NCBI RefSeq assembly: GCF_029167645.1
Contig: NZ_CP119147.1
Location: 3,596,001-3,660,000 of the forward strand
Direction of reading: 5' to 3'
Length of the DNA stretch: 64,000 bases
From: Streptomyces sp. AM 2-1-1
Lineage (GTDB): Bacteria > Actinomycetota > Actinomycetes > Streptomycetales > Streptomycetaceae
Below are positions 24,009 to 33,453 of the stretch, one piece after another. Each line of letters starts with the position of its first letter. The first letter of the stretch is position 1. A program made the translations under genes and the position numbers. The notes beneath the pieces are model-generated. The model searched no databases. It saw only the letters and a program-made list of their open reading frames with translations, and was not told where the DNA came from.

Positions 24009-25703
24009 TCAGCCGGTGACCTTGATCTCGGTGACCTTGCCGCGGTAATCCTTCCCGCTGCCGGGCAGTTCCGTGAGCCAGACGAGAAGATACCGCGCCT
24101 GGACGGGGTGCTGGGGAGTGAGCTTCACGTCCGTCCCCGAACCGTCGGCCACCGTGGTGAAGCCGTCGGGCATGGACGGAATCGACGCCTTCTCGGTGGT
24201 GCGGAGCTCGACCGAGGTGGTGCCACCGAGGAAGGAGACGTTCACCGAGCCGACCTGCTGGACCTTGCCGAGGTCGAGCACGACTCCGACGCCCGTCTTG
24301 AGGCCGCCGAACTTGGCGGTGTAGTAGGTCTGGGTGTACCAGGAGGTGGCGGAGTCGCCGTCGAAGAGGTTCTTTATCAGCTCCGGCTTCTCGCCTCCGT
24401 CGGTGCCCAGGGGGTCGAAATCGTCGGCGTCGACGATGGTGACCGGCTTGCCGGAGACGAGGACGTTCTTGTCGGTGCTGTCGCTGTCCGTCGTGCGGGT
24501 GGTGTCGGTCTCCCCGGTGTCCTTCTTGCCGTCCAGGAGGGCTTCGGCCAGTTGCCAGCTGCCGAGACCCAGCGCGGCGATGAGGAGCGCGGAGACGGCC
24601 CACTTCAGGGCCCTGCCGGTGCGACTCTCGAGCGGGGCCGGCGGCACGGCCATGACCGGCGCCGTCTGGACGAGCCGTGCGGAGGGACGCCCGTAGGTGC
24701 CCTGCTGGTAGGTGGTCCGCTGGTACTCGGGCGGAGCGGCGAAGGTCGGCTCGGGGGGCAGGATGCGGGGCATCGCGGCGACGGCTTTGGCCAGTTCGTC
24801 GGGGGTGGTGCACGGCGGTTCCTGCCGTGAGGCCGTGGCACCGTCGTTCACGAGCGCGCGCATGGCGAGCTCGGAGAGGCCGCGGTGGACACCCGCCCGG
24901 ACCTGATCCGGAGCGATGAGGCCCATCCCCTTGGGCAGGCCGACGAGCCCGTAGGCGTCGTTCTCGTACGGCCACCGCTGAGTGAGCGCCGCGTACAGCA
25001 GGGCGCCGATCGCCTCGGTGTCCGTACGCAGCGGACGCTCGGCGGTGATGCCGCGCAGAGCGGCGTCCACGGCGAGGCCGCGGATGCGGTACTGCCCGGT
25101 GGAGCTGCGCAGCACGGCGCCCGGAGTCAGGCGCAGGTGGGCCAGCCCTTCGCGGTGTGCCGCCGCCATGGCCTGGGAGAGCTGAGCGACGAGCTGGAAC
25201 GCGTCGTGCGCCTCCATCGGGCCCGCGGCGAGCAACGCGGTCAGTTCGACCGCGTCCGGAAGCCATTCGTGGACGACGTAGACGAAGTCGCCCTCCTCCA
25301 CGGCGTCCAGCACCTGTACGAACCGCGGGTCTCCGAGCAGCGCCGACGAGCGGGCCGCCGCGAGGACGGGCCGGGCGCGGGGGTGGTTCGCGCTGAGGAG
25401 GTGGACGCCCACCGCGCGCCGGAGCTTCTCGTCCATCGCGCGCCAGCTGCTGAACCCGTCCAGCCGCGTGACGCACTCTTCGAGTCGGTACCGTTTGGCC
25501 AGCTTGTGGCCGCTGTGCAGGTCGGGTGCCGAGGGCTCCGCGGGGAGACCGGTGTTCTTGCCGTCCACGCCGGGGGAGGTCTCACCCGCCGCGTTCCCGG
25601 CTTCAGCCGTTCCGTCGGTCGTGGGCTCGTCCGCCGTGGCGGTCAGCGGCTCGTCGCCGCCGTTGTCGGCCACGTCGACGGCAGCCGTGCTTCGTTCCGC
25701 CAC
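24009..25703 (-). CDS. membrane pseudokinase with discoidin-like outer domain
   Basis: The 564-residue protein (GTG 25703, VAERSTAAVDV; open to 25775) has a Ser/Thr-kinase-like domain at about 67-310. The catalytic motifs are lost: no glycine loop, VGVHLL where the VAIK lysine should be, AHLRLTPGAVL (188-198) in place of HRDLKPxN, and no DFG. A Thr/Gln-rich linker and a membrane segment (about 365-390) lead to an outer beta-rich domain resembling F5/8-type carbohydrate-binding folds. In M. tuberculosis such pseudokinase and outer domains are fused to the C-terminus of MviN/MurJ and bind FhaA. Here they form a separate gene directly after murJ. Confidence 0.85.
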   Translation of the reverse strand: MAERSTAAVDVADNGGDEPLTATADEPTTDGTAEAGNAAGETSPGVDGKNTGLPAEPSAPDLHSGHKLAKRYRLEECVTRLDGFSSWRAMDEKLRRAVGVHLLSANHPRARPVLAAARSSALLGDPRFVQVLDAVEEGDFVYVVHEWLPDAVELTALLAAGPMEAHDAFQLVAQLSQAMAAAHREGLAHLRLTPGAVLRSSTGQYRIRGLAVDAALRGITAERPLRTDTEAIGALLYAALTQRWPYENDAYGLVGLPKGMGLIAPDQVRAGVHRGLSELAMRALVNDGATASRQEPPCTTPDELAKAVAAMPRILPPEPTFAAPPEYQRTTYQQGTYGRPSARLVQTAPVMAVPPAPLESRTGRALKWAVSALLIAALGLGSWQLAEALLDGKKDTGETDTTRTTDSDSTDKNVLVSGKPVTIVDADDFDPLGTDGGEKPELIKNLFDGDSATSWYTQTYYTAKFGGLKTGVGVVLDLGKVQQVGSVNVSFLGGTTSVELRTTEKASIPSMPDGFTTVADGSGTDVKLTPQHPVQARYLLVWLTELPGSGKDYRGKVTEIKVTG

Positions 25704-25834
25704 GGTCGTTCCTGCCTCCCCATCCGTTGCGCGATGCCAGCCAGCTCTGCTCACAGTCACGCCAATTGTGCCCACACTCCGGCGCTATGCACGACACACG
25801 GAGACCGGCGATGGTTGTGTGCGGCGGTGCCCGT

Positions 25835-27994
25835 TCAGCGGCCGAGCCGTCCCCGGACCATACCCAGCAGGCCGTTCACCTCTTCGATCCGCATCTTCTT
25901 GGCCGCGCCGAAGAAGATGCCCAGCAGGAGCAGACCGCCGCAGATCAGCGCGACGATCGATCCGAACACACCTTCGCCGAGGAGTTCGAGGAGCGCGACC
26001 CCCACGACGCCTCCGACCAGTGCGGCCGGGATCGCCGCCATGCAGAGCCGGGCGTACGTACGCACGACGAGGGCGCCGTCCAGATCGCCGCCGAGCCGGT
26101 TGCGCAGCCGGCGCCAGGCGACGCCCACCCCGACCGCGTAGGCGAGGCCGTAGGACGCCGCCATGCCGACCACCGCCCAGCGGGCCGGGAGCACGACGTA
26201 GCAGAGGGCCGAGGCGGCGGCGTTGACGGCCGCGACGATGACCGTGTTGTAGAACGGGGTGCGGGTGTCCTCGTAGGCGTAGAAGCCGCGCAACACGACG
26301 TACTGCACGGAGTACGGGATGAGACCCAGCGCGAAGGCCATCAGGATGAAGCCCATCGACCGGGACGCCTCGGACCCGCTGGACCCGTAGAGCAGGGTGC
26401 ACATCGGCAGGCCGAGCGCGAGGAAGGCGAAGGAGACCGGCACGATGGCGACGGCGGAGTTCCTCAGGCCCTGGGAGATGTCGTCGCGGACCGCACCGGG
26501 ATCGTTGTCGTGCGCGGCCCGCGAGATGCGGGGCAGCAGGGCCGCCATGACGGAGACCGTGATGATCGCCTGCGGCATGCCCCAGATGAGCTGCGCGTTG
26601 GAGTAGGCGAGGAAGCCGGTGCCGTCCTGGCCGGAGAGTTTCCCGGCCGAGGTGGCGAGCTGGGTGACGACCAGGACGCCGGCCTGGTTGGCAAGGACGA
26701 AGAGCACCGTCCACTTGGCCAGCTTGACCGTCTTGCCGAGGCCGTGGCCCTTCCAGTCGAAGCGCGGCCGGAAGCGGAAACCGGCCTCGCGCAGGTACGG
26801 GATCATCGCCAGGGCCTGCACGGTCAGCCCGAGGAGGGTTCCGATGCCCAGCAGCCGCACGCCGTCCTGCGGGATGGTCTCCACTCCCATGTGGGACTCG
26901 GCCGAGGTGCCGTAGACCCAGATGAAGAGGCCGAACGTGGCGATCATGACGATGTTGTTGAGGACGGGGGTCCACATCATCGCGCCGAACTTACCGCGCG
27001 CGTTCAGGATCTGGCCCATCACGACGTGGACGCCCATGAAGAAGATCGTCGGCAGGCAGTAGCGCGCGAAGGTCACGGCCACGCTGTTGGCGTCGGGATC
27101 GTTGGCGATCGAGAGCGACATCAGCCGGATGAGCAGTGGCGCGGCGAACACCGCGGCGGCCACGATCACGCCCAGCGCGACCATCACCAGGGTGAGCAGG
27201 CGGTTGGCGTACGCCTCGCCGCCGTCCTCGTCGTCCTTCATGGAGCGGACGAGCTGGGGGACGAACACCGAGTTGAGGCCGCCGCCGACGGTGAGGATGT
27301 AGATCATCGTCGGGAGCGTGTAGGCGATGGTGAAGCTGTCGCCGAGCAGGACGGCGCCGAGCGCCGCCGTGATGACCAGGCTCCGGACGAATCCGGTGAG
27401 CCGAGAGACCAGTGTTCCCGCCGCCATCAGGGCACTGGACCGGAGCAGCCCCGAAGCCCGTCCCCCTGATTTCTTCTGCGGCGCCGGCTCGCGGGCGGGC
27501 TCCTGCTCCGGGTGGCCGGCGTGCCGGCCTCCGGGGCGCTCCTGGTCGCGGAAGAGGTGGGCGAAGGCGTCCTGCTCCTCCTCGTCCTCGGAGGCACGGG
27601 TGACCAGGTCGTCGACCCCCACGAACTGGGTCGTCCGGGCATCGTCGCCGTAGGGGAGGTTCCGGGAGGGCCCTGCGGGCTCCGGTGCGGGTGTGGGGGC
27701 CCACACCCGGGGGTCGGGGGGGTACTGGGCGGCGGGAGGCTGCTGGTAGAGCGGCTGCGGCTCCTGGTACGTGCCCGGGGGCGGCGGCGGGTGGGCCGCC
27801 CGGTCGTACAGGGCCTCGCCGACCGGGTCCTGGGCGGCCAGATCCTGCGCCCGGTAGGGGTCGTAGTCGTAGGCGTGCTGAAGGTACGGGTCGGGCGGCA
27901 CCGTCCCGTCCGGCCCCGTCTCCGGGGGCACACCACGGTCGGCGCCCGTCCCGCCCGCGCCATGCACGCGGTCACCGTCGTACGGCGCGTTCAT
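25835..27994 (-). CDS. murJ: lipid II flippase MurJ
   Basis: MurJ moves lipid II across the membrane for peptidoglycan synthesis. I chose the ATG at 27994 (MNAPYDGDRVHG, 719 aa, AGGTGGGG upstream); an in-frame ATG at 28039 sits 3 nt from the previous gene but lacks a ribosome site. About 175 disordered Pro/Gln/Tyr-rich residues precede the MVF-type core. The core begins SALMAAGTLVSRLTGFVRS and has about 14 membrane segments and the conserved LGDSFTIAYTLP loop. Unlike mycobacterial MviN it ends after the last helices (MRIEEVNGLL). It lies between the DUF6049 and pseudokinase genes. Confidence 0.93.
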   Translation of the reverse strand: MNAPYDGDRVHGAGGTGADRGVPPETGPDGTVPPDPYLQHAYDYDPYRAQDLAAQDPVGEALYDRAAHPPPPPGTYQEPQPLYQQPPAAQYPPDPRVWAPTPAPEPAGPSRNLPYGDDARTTQFVGVDDLVTRASEDEEEQDAFAHLFRDQERPGGRHAGHPEQEPAREPAPQKKSGGRASGLLRSSALMAAGTLVSRLTGFVRSLVITAALGAVLLGDSFTIAYTLPTMIYILTVGGGLNSVFVPQLVRSMKDDEDGGEAYANRLLTLVMVALGVIVAAAVFAAPLLIRLMSLSIANDPDANSVAVTFARYCLPTIFFMGVHVVMGQILNARGKFGAMMWTPVLNNIVMIATFGLFIWVYGTSAESHMGVETIPQDGVRLLGIGTLLGLTVQALAMIPYLREAGFRFRPRFDWKGHGLGKTVKLAKWTVLFVLANQAGVLVVTQLATSAGKLSGQDGTGFLAYSNAQLIWGMPQAIITVSVMAALLPRISRAAHDNDPGAVRDDISQGLRNSAVAIVPVSFAFLALGLPMCTLLYGSSGSEASRSMGFILMAFALGLIPYSVQYVVLRGFYAYEDTRTPFYNTVIVAAVNAAASALCYVVLPARWAVVGMAASYGLAYAVGVGVAWRRLRNRLGGDLDGALVVRTYARLCMAAIPAALVGGVVGVALLELLGEGVFGSIVALICGGLLLLGIFFGAAKKMRIEEVNGLLGMVRGRLGR

Positions 27995-28042
27995 CGAACC
28001 CCACCTCATCGTCCGCGGCCGACCGGCCTCGACAGACATCGC

Positions 28043-30337
28043 TCAACGGTCCACTTTCTCACCCGTGCCGGACGGGTCCCCGCTTTCCGGTCCGGTGTCC
28101 GGTGTCGGGTCACTCGGCTGCTCGGGTTCGTCGCCGCCGCCGTCCGACGTGTCGCTTGCGACGGAGCGCTTCCGGTGGTTGTACATCCTGACACCCGCGA
28201 GAACCAGCAGCAGCAGGCCACCGGCGATCACCAGCAGCACGGTCGGCGTCAGTTCGGAGACCTTCACCGTGAAGGTCATCTCGTCGCCGTAGGGCGTTCC
28301 GTCCTTGGTGAAGAGCCGGGCCGTGATCGGGATCTGGCCGTTGACGTTGGCGTCGGCGTCGAACTTCACCGACTGGCTGTGACCACCGGCGATCTTCACC
28401 GGTTGCGTCGCGACGGCGCCGCCCTCGTTGAGCTTGAGCCGGGTGGCGTTGCCGGAGGTCAGCTGGAGCACCAGGTCGTCGACGCCCTGCACCAGCTGGT
28501 TCTGCACGGTGACCGGGATCGTAGCGCTACGGCCGGAGAGGGTGACGTCCGACTTCTCGATCAGGCTCACCTGGCCCACCAACCCTTGCAGGTAGGTCCG
28601 TACGGAGTCCCGGTATTTCTGGGCCTCCGTCGGCTCGCCCCGCCACGAGGTCGACAAGGAGCGGTTGATCGCGTTGCCGAACGGGGTCACCACCCGGTCC
28701 GACTGGGTCAGGATGACCTGGAAGCTGTTCAGCGAATCCTGGATGGCCCTGATGTCCTGGAACGCCTGGGTGGGCAGTTCCTGGCTGCGCAGCTTCTTCG
28801 GGTACGCCGACGAGGCGGGCACCCTGGTCGTCGCCTCGGAGTCCGGCTTGACGTCCGCGGCGGCCACCAGGTCCAGCGGCTCCGTCCAGCGGTCACCGTC
28901 CAGCGAGTGGAGAGCGCGCGCCATCGTCTGGGCCTGGGCGACGGTGGGCATCCGCTGGGGAGCCACCACGATGCTGCGTTCCTTCTCCTCGTCCTGCTTG
29001 GTGAGTGCCAGGGTCTGGGCGAGGAAGTTCTGGACGGCGAGCGTGGAGCGTTCGCCCCCCGTCATGTCGCCGCTGAAGGAGGTGGAGAGCCGGTGGTCGG
29101 CCACGACGGCGGTGGTGCCGCCGCCGATGGGCCGGGCCGCCGTAGGCGTGTACAGCAGGTCGCCGGTCTCCTCCAGGCTGTCGCTGCGGGCGATCACCTT
29201 GTGGGCCCCCGCCGAGGTGGCGACATCGACGATCGACGGATCGACGGCACCGTCCACGGGCCAGGCGAAGTCGGTGGTCGGCGTGGTGTGCAGCACCGCC
29301 TCCACCGTGGTCGTCGCCGCCTCGGTGGCGGTCTGCAGGTGGCTGAGGGTGCCCGAGACGTTCTTGCCCCGGTGGGCGATGGAGGCGAGATCGGGGTCGG
29401 CGAACGGGAGGGCGACCACCTTGCCGCCGCTCACCGCCTTCTGCAGGGCGTCGAGCCACTTCCTGGCGACCGCCTGGCTGGTACCCGGGACCGTGGTCTC
29501 CCCGGCCCTGACCCGATAGGTCCCGGCCATCGCGTCGACGCTCGCCAGCAGGTCCGGGTCGACCACCCAGGTCACCGGGAGGTCACTGCCCAACGAGACG
29601 AGCTGCTCCAAGCGGCCGCCGGGCGCCAGCTCGGCGGCGAGCTCGTCGTCCTGGAAGACAGGGGTCTGCTGCTCGTCCGAGGCGGTCTCGGCCGTGATGT
29701 GCGCGGAGGCGATCAGCGGCCAGAGGACGGTGAGCTTCGTCTTGGCGCTGTCCTCCTCCGGTTGCCAGGGAAGGAACGTGCGCTGGATGCCGAGAACGCG
29801 GTCGTAGGAGCTTCCGGACGTCTGACCCGACAGGGAGACGGCCAGCAGGTAGACACCGGCGGAGTCCAGCGGCATCTTGTCGACCGGTACGGAGAGCTGG
29901 AAGTCCTCGCTGACACCCTTGCGGAGCTTCGCCACCTTCACGGTGTACGGATCGCCGAGGCGTTCCGCGTCGACCCCCGGCAGGTAGCCGGTGCGCTTCG
30001 CGTTCGCGTCGACCGAGGACCGTCCCGTGAGCCGAGGACCGACCCGGAGGTCCACCTCGGCGTTGTTGATCGTCTCCTTGCCCCGGTTGGTCAGCGTGCC
30101 GGAGACGACCAGCGTGTCCCCTTCCTCCGGTGCGCTGGGGGTGAGCGAGTTCAGCGCGACATCGACCGTGCTGGAGACGGAGGCCTTCTCCGTCGGACCG
30201 GTGAGGGGAGCCGGCATGGCCGGCCCGGCCAGCAGTCCGGTCAGCAGGGGCACGCCCAGCAGCACGGACGCTGTACGCCGCATCCACCGGCGAGCAGGAG
30301 AGGGATGCGTCCCCTGGGGGTCTGCCGCCTCGGCCAC
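28043..30337 (-). CDS. DUF6049 secreted, membrane-anchored protein
   Basis: The 764-residue protein has an N-terminal signal sequence (RRTASVLLGVPLLTGLLAGPAMPA), a long extracytoplasmic region and a C-terminal membrane anchor (about 700-722, LLVIAGGLLLLVLAG) with a short basic and acidic tail. The outer part contains Ig-like beta segments near residues 55-160 and near 600-690. The equivalent gene lies before mviN in M. tuberculosis (Rv3909). Function is unknown; a cell-wall role is inferred from synteny. GTG start at 30337, divergent from the tRNA nucleotidyltransferase gene. It is the likely first gene of the leftward murJ-trxA block. Confidence 0.85.
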   Translation of the reverse strand: MAEAADPQGTHPSPARRWMRRTASVLLGVPLLTGLLAGPAMPAPLTGPTEKASVSSTVDVALNSLTPSAPEEGDTLVVSGTLTNRGKETINNAEVDLRVGPRLTGRSSVDANAKRTGYLPGVDAERLGDPYTVKVAKLRKGVSEDFQLSVPVDKMPLDSAGVYLLAVSLSGQTSGSSYDRVLGIQRTFLPWQPEEDSAKTKLTVLWPLIASAHITAETASDEQQTPVFQDDELAAELAPGGRLEQLVSLGSDLPVTWVVDPDLLASVDAMAGTYRVRAGETTVPGTSQAVARKWLDALQKAVSGGKVVALPFADPDLASIAHRGKNVSGTLSHLQTATEAATTTVEAVLHTTPTTDFAWPVDGAVDPSIVDVATSAGAHKVIARSDSLEETGDLLYTPTAARPIGGGTTAVVADHRLSTSFSGDMTGGERSTLAVQNFLAQTLALTKQDEEKERSIVVAPQRMPTVAQAQTMARALHSLDGDRWTEPLDLVAAADVKPDSEATTRVPASSAYPKKLRSQELPTQAFQDIRAIQDSLNSFQVILTQSDRVVTPFGNAINRSLSTSWRGEPTEAQKYRDSVRTYLQGLVGQVSLIEKSDVTLSGRSATIPVTVQNQLVQGVDDLVLQLTSGNATRLKLNEGGAVATQPVKIAGGHSQSVKFDADANVNGQIPITARLFTKDGTPYGDEMTFTVKVSELTPTVLLVIAGGLLLLVLAGVRMYNHRKRSVASDTSDGGGDEPEQPSDPTPDTGPESGDPSGTGEKVDR

Positions 30338-30520
30338 GCGTGTACCTGTCCCTCGTCGTCGTCAGCTGGGGTGTCGATCACCGTCGGTTCTGCGTCCCCG
30401 CATGGTAACGAGGTGCGCTGTGACGGAGTGCTCCGGAGTGCCCCATGATCGGCAGAGTCTCGCAGGGCCCGGAAAAACGGTGACGCCGGGGGCCGGTCGG
30501 GGCACGTACCCTTTTCTGTT

Positions 30521-31963
30521 GTGCCGAACGCCAACGAAGACAAGCCCAGCGCCCAGAGTCCGGCGGCCCCCCACGCGGTCGGCGAACCGCTGCGGGTCTC
30601 CCCCGTCGCCGAGGACCTCGCCCGCCGATTCGAGGCGGCGGGGTTCGCCCTCGCCCTGGTCGGTGGCTCGGTCCGGGACGCGCTGCTCGGGCGGCTCGGG
30701 AACGACCTGGACTTCACCACCGACGCTCGCCCCGAAGACGTGCTCAAGATCGTCCGGCCCTGGGCCGACTCGGTCTGGGAGGTCGGGATCGCGTTCGGCA
30801 CCGTGGGCTCGCAGAAGGACGGCTACCAGGTGGAGGTCACGACCTATCGGTCCGAGGCGTACGACCGGACCTCCCGGAAGCCCGACGTCTCGTACGGGGA
30901 TTCCATCGAGGAAGACCTCGTCCGCCGTGACTTCACGGTCAACGCGATGGCCGTCGCGCTCCCGGAGAACGTGTTCATCGATCCGCACGACGGTCTGAAG
31001 GACCTGGCGAACAGGGTCCTGCGCACGCCCGGGACCCCCGAGGCGTCCTTCTCCGACGATCCGCTCCGCATGCTGCGGGCCGCGCGGTTCGCCGCGCAGC
31101 TCGACTTCGAGGTGGCCCCCGAGGTCATCGCGGCGATGACGGAGATGGCGGCGCGCATCGAGATCGTCTCGGCCGAGCGGGTCCGGGAAGAGCTCAACAA
31201 GCTGCTCCTCTCCGACCACCCCCGTAAAGGGCTCGGGCTGCTGGTCGACACCGGCCTCGCCGGGTATGTGCTGCCCGAACTGCCGGCGCTGCGGCTGGAG
31301 AGCGACGAGCACCACCGTCACAAGGACGTCTACGAGCACTCCCTGATCGTCCTCGAGCAGGCAATCGATCTGGAGGAGGACGGGCCGGACCTCGTCCTTC
31401 GGCTGGCCGCGCTGCTCCACGACATCGGCAAGCCCCGGACCCGGCGTTTCGAGAAGGACGGCCGCGTCTCCTTCCACCACCACGAGGTGGTGGGCGCCAA
31501 GATGGTGAAGCAGCGTCTGATGGCGTTGAAGTACTCCAACGACATGGTCAAGGACGTCTCCCGGCTGGTCGAACTCCACCTTCGCTTCCACGGCTACGGC
31601 GACGGCGAGTGGACCGACTCCGCTGTCCGCCGGTACGTGCGCGATGCGGGGCCCTTGCTGGAGCGGCTCCACAAGCTCACCCGTTCCGACTGCACGACCA
31701 GGAACAAGCGCAAGGCGAACGCGCTCTCGCGGACGTACGACGCCCTGGAGGAGCGCATCGCGTTGCTCCAGGAGCAGGAGGAGCTGGACTCCATCCGTCC
31801 CGACCTGGACGGCAACGCGATCATGCGGATTCTCGGCGTCGGGCCGGGGCCCGTCATCGGCCGGGCGTACGCGTTCCTCCTGGAGTTGCGACTGGAGAAC
31901 GGTCCGATGGGGGAGGAAGCCGCCGCTGCGGCTCTGACCGACTGGTGGGCCGCCCAGAACTGA
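30521..31963 (+). CDS. cca: CCA tRNA nucleotidyltransferase
   Basis: The 480-residue protein belongs to the class II nucleotidyltransferases that add CCA to tRNA 3' ends. It has LVGGSVRD (46-53), the metal-binding DLDF (62-65), the RRDFTVNAMA segment and an HD domain around LLHDIGKP. The HD-containing form resembles Streptomyces SCO3896, reported as a tRNA nucleotidyltransferase rather than a poly(A) polymerase. The GTG start has no Shine-Dalgarno sequence, and TACCCT sits 8 nt before it, so the mRNA may be leaderless. Confidence 0.93.
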   Translation: MPNANEDKPSAQSPAAPHAVGEPLRVSPVAEDLARRFEAAGFALALVGGSVRDALLGRLGNDLDFTTDARPEDVLKIVRPWADSVWEVGIAFGTVGSQKDGYQVEVTTYRSEAYDRTSRKPDVSYGDSIEEDLVRRDFTVNAMAVALPENVFIDPHDGLKDLANRVLRTPGTPEASFSDDPLRMLRAARFAAQLDFEVAPEVIAAMTEMAARIEIVSAERVREELNKLLLSDHPRKGLGLLVDTGLAGYVLPELPALRLESDEHHRHKDVYEHSLIVLEQAIDLEEDGPDLVLRLAALLHDIGKPRTRRFEKDGRVSFHHHEVVGAKMVKQRLMALKYSNDMVKDVSRLVELHLRFHGYGDGEWTDSAVRRYVRDAGPLLERLHKLTRSDCTTRNKRKANALSRTYDALEERIALLQEQEELDSIRPDLDGNAIMRILGVGPGPVIGRAYAFLLELRLENGPMGEEAAAAALTDWWAAQN

Positions 31964-31972
31964 CCGCACCCT

Positions 31973-32014
31973 CCGGGCGCGGACGTGTTCCACGTGAAAC
32001 ACGTCCGCGCCCGG
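31973..32014. terminator. terminator hairpin with parS-like apex
   Basis: Perfect 17-bp arms (CCGGGCGCGGACGTGTT and complement) enclose 8 nt whose core is CACGTG. The hairpin lies between the convergent cca and MFS genes, 10 nt after the cca stop, and its tip is a near-consensus parS. Confidence 0.85.
31987..32000. other. parS: parS-like site 5 (one mismatch)
   Basis: GTTCCACGTGAAAC differs from consensus at one base. It forms the top of the terminator hairpin and lies 28 bp from the perfect site 6. Confidence 0.8.
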
Positions 32015-32027
32015 CGAGGCGGGAAGA

Positions 32028-32041
32028 GTTTCACGTGAAAC
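32028..32041. other. parS: parS site 6
   Basis: Perfect GTTTCACGTGAAAC in the cca-MFS convergent spacer. Confidence 0.95.
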
Positions 32042-32058
32042 ACCGGCCACGCGGTCGG

Positions 32059-33345
32059 TCAGGAGGCGGAAGCCGTCGTGTGCCGCCATCGGAACATCGC
32101 CACCGCGACGGCCGCGTAGAGGACCGCCACCCCTGCCACGAGGGGGACGGACCGGCCGTCGGAGGGAAGGACCAGGGCGGCGACGGCTGCCGCGCCCACG
32201 AAGGCCACGTTGAACAGCACGTCGTAGAGAGAGAAGACGCGCCCGCGGTAGGTGTCCGCGACCGCGGTCTGCACCACGGTGTCTGTCGCGATCTTGGAAC
32301 CTTGTGTCGCCATGCCGAGGGCGAAAGCCGCGACCATCATCGGCACCAGGGCGAACGACAGAGCGAGGGCTGGTTCCAGGACGGCGGCTCCTCCCGCGCA
32401 GACGATGATCCAGCCGTCCCGGCCGAATCGGCCGACGGCCCACGGCGTCACGACCGCGGCGACGAAGAAACCGGCGGCGGAGAGTCCCAGCGCCAGCCCG
32501 AGCAGCGCCAGCCCTTCGGACTCCTCGTCGGACCAGGCGTAGCGGCAGAGCATGAGCACCATGACGGTCAGCGCCCCGTAGCAGAAGCGGAGCACCGTCA
32601 TGGCGAGCAGGGCACGGCCGGCCTCCCTGCGGTCCACCAGATGCCGCATCCCGGCCACGAGCCCGTGTGCGGTGGTGCTCAGCGCCGCTCGCAGGCGGAG
32701 CGGGCTCTCCTCGGCGTCCGGGCCCAGAAGCTTCCGGGGCAGGGTCAGCGAGACCAGTGCGGAGAACAGGTAGAGCAGGGCGCCCAGCAGGACCACCGCC
32801 GCGTCGGAGTCGCCGGCCAGCAGGCGCACCGCGAAGGCGAGTCCTCCGCCGGCCGTGGCGGCGAGGGTCCCGGCTGTCGGAGAGAGCGAGTTGGCAAGTA
32901 CGAGGCGATCGGCGTCGACGACGCGGGGCAGGGCCGCGGAGAGCCCGGCGAGTACGAAACGGTTGACCGCGGTGACGCAGAGGGCCGACACGTAGAAGAG
33001 CCACTCGGGCACGGAGCTGAGGATGAGCAGCGCGGTGCAGCAGGCGAGAGCGGCTCGGAGGAGGTTCCCGTGCAGGAACACCTGGCGGCGCGGCCAGCGG
33101 TCGAGCAGCACGCCCGCGAAGGGGCCGACCAGCGAGTACGGGAGGAGCAGGACCGCCATGGCTGAGGCGATCGCGCCGGCCGACGCCTGTCTCTCCGGCG
33201 AGAAGACGACGTGCGCGGCGAGCGCGACCTGGTAGACGCCGTCCGCCGACTGGGAGAGAAGCCGTACGGCGAGGAGGCGACGGAAGTTCCGCAGGCGCAG
33301 GAGTATGCGCAGATCACGCGCGACAGCCATGGGAGCAAGGGTCAC
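32059..33345 (-). CDS. MFS transporter
   Basis: The 428-residue protein has about 12 hydrophobic segments of the major facilitator type. A cytoplasmic WPRRQVF motif follows the second helix, and an ATQGSKIATDTVVQ segment lies in the second half. It resembles the MFS_3 efflux group; the substrate cannot be inferred. Start is GTG 33345, with an alternative ATG at 33330; neither has a strong ribosome site. It lies downstream of the ino1 terminator and converges on cca. Confidence 0.85.
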   Translation of the reverse strand: MTLAPMAVARDLRILLRLRNFRRLLAVRLLSQSADGVYQVALAAHVVFSPERQASAGAIASAMAVLLLPYSLVGPFAGVLLDRWPRRQVFLHGNLLRAALACCTALLILSSVPEWLFYVSALCVTAVNRFVLAGLSAALPRVVDADRLVLANSLSPTAGTLAATAGGGLAFAVRLLAGDSDAAVVLLGALLYLFSALVSLTLPRKLLGPDAEESPLRLRAALSTTAHGLVAGMRHLVDRREAGRALLAMTVLRFCYGALTVMVLMLCRYAWSDEESEGLALLGLALGLSAAGFFVAAVVTPWAVGRFGRDGWIIVCAGGAAVLEPALALSFALVPMMVAAFALGMATQGSKIATDTVVQTAVADTYRGRVFSLYDVLFNVAFVGAAAVAALVLPSDGRSVPLVAGVAVLYAAVAVAMFRWRHTTASAS

Positions 33346-33351
33346 ACACGC

Positions 33352-33386
33352 CTGAGGTCCCCGAGCACGCGGCTCGGGGACCTCAG
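33352..33386 (-). terminator. terminator after ino1
   Basis: CTGAGGTCCCCGAGC and its exact complement (15 bp) enclose ACGCG. It lies 67 nt past the leftward ino1 stop. Confidence 0.85.
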
Positions 33387-33453
33387 AATGCCAGGCGCGG
33401 GTGGGAGCGAGGACGCCCCCACCCGGGGCGGCGCTGTCAGCCGTGGGGCTGGA

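Noticed and set aside
24885..27469. Rightward frames of 418 and 647 codons opposite the pseudokinase and murJ.
   Set aside because: Antisense to genes with conserved synteny.
27512..30448. A 978-codon rightward frame opposite murJ and the DUF6049 gene.
   Set aside because: Antisense shadow; the leftward genes have family matches, membrane segments and good starts.
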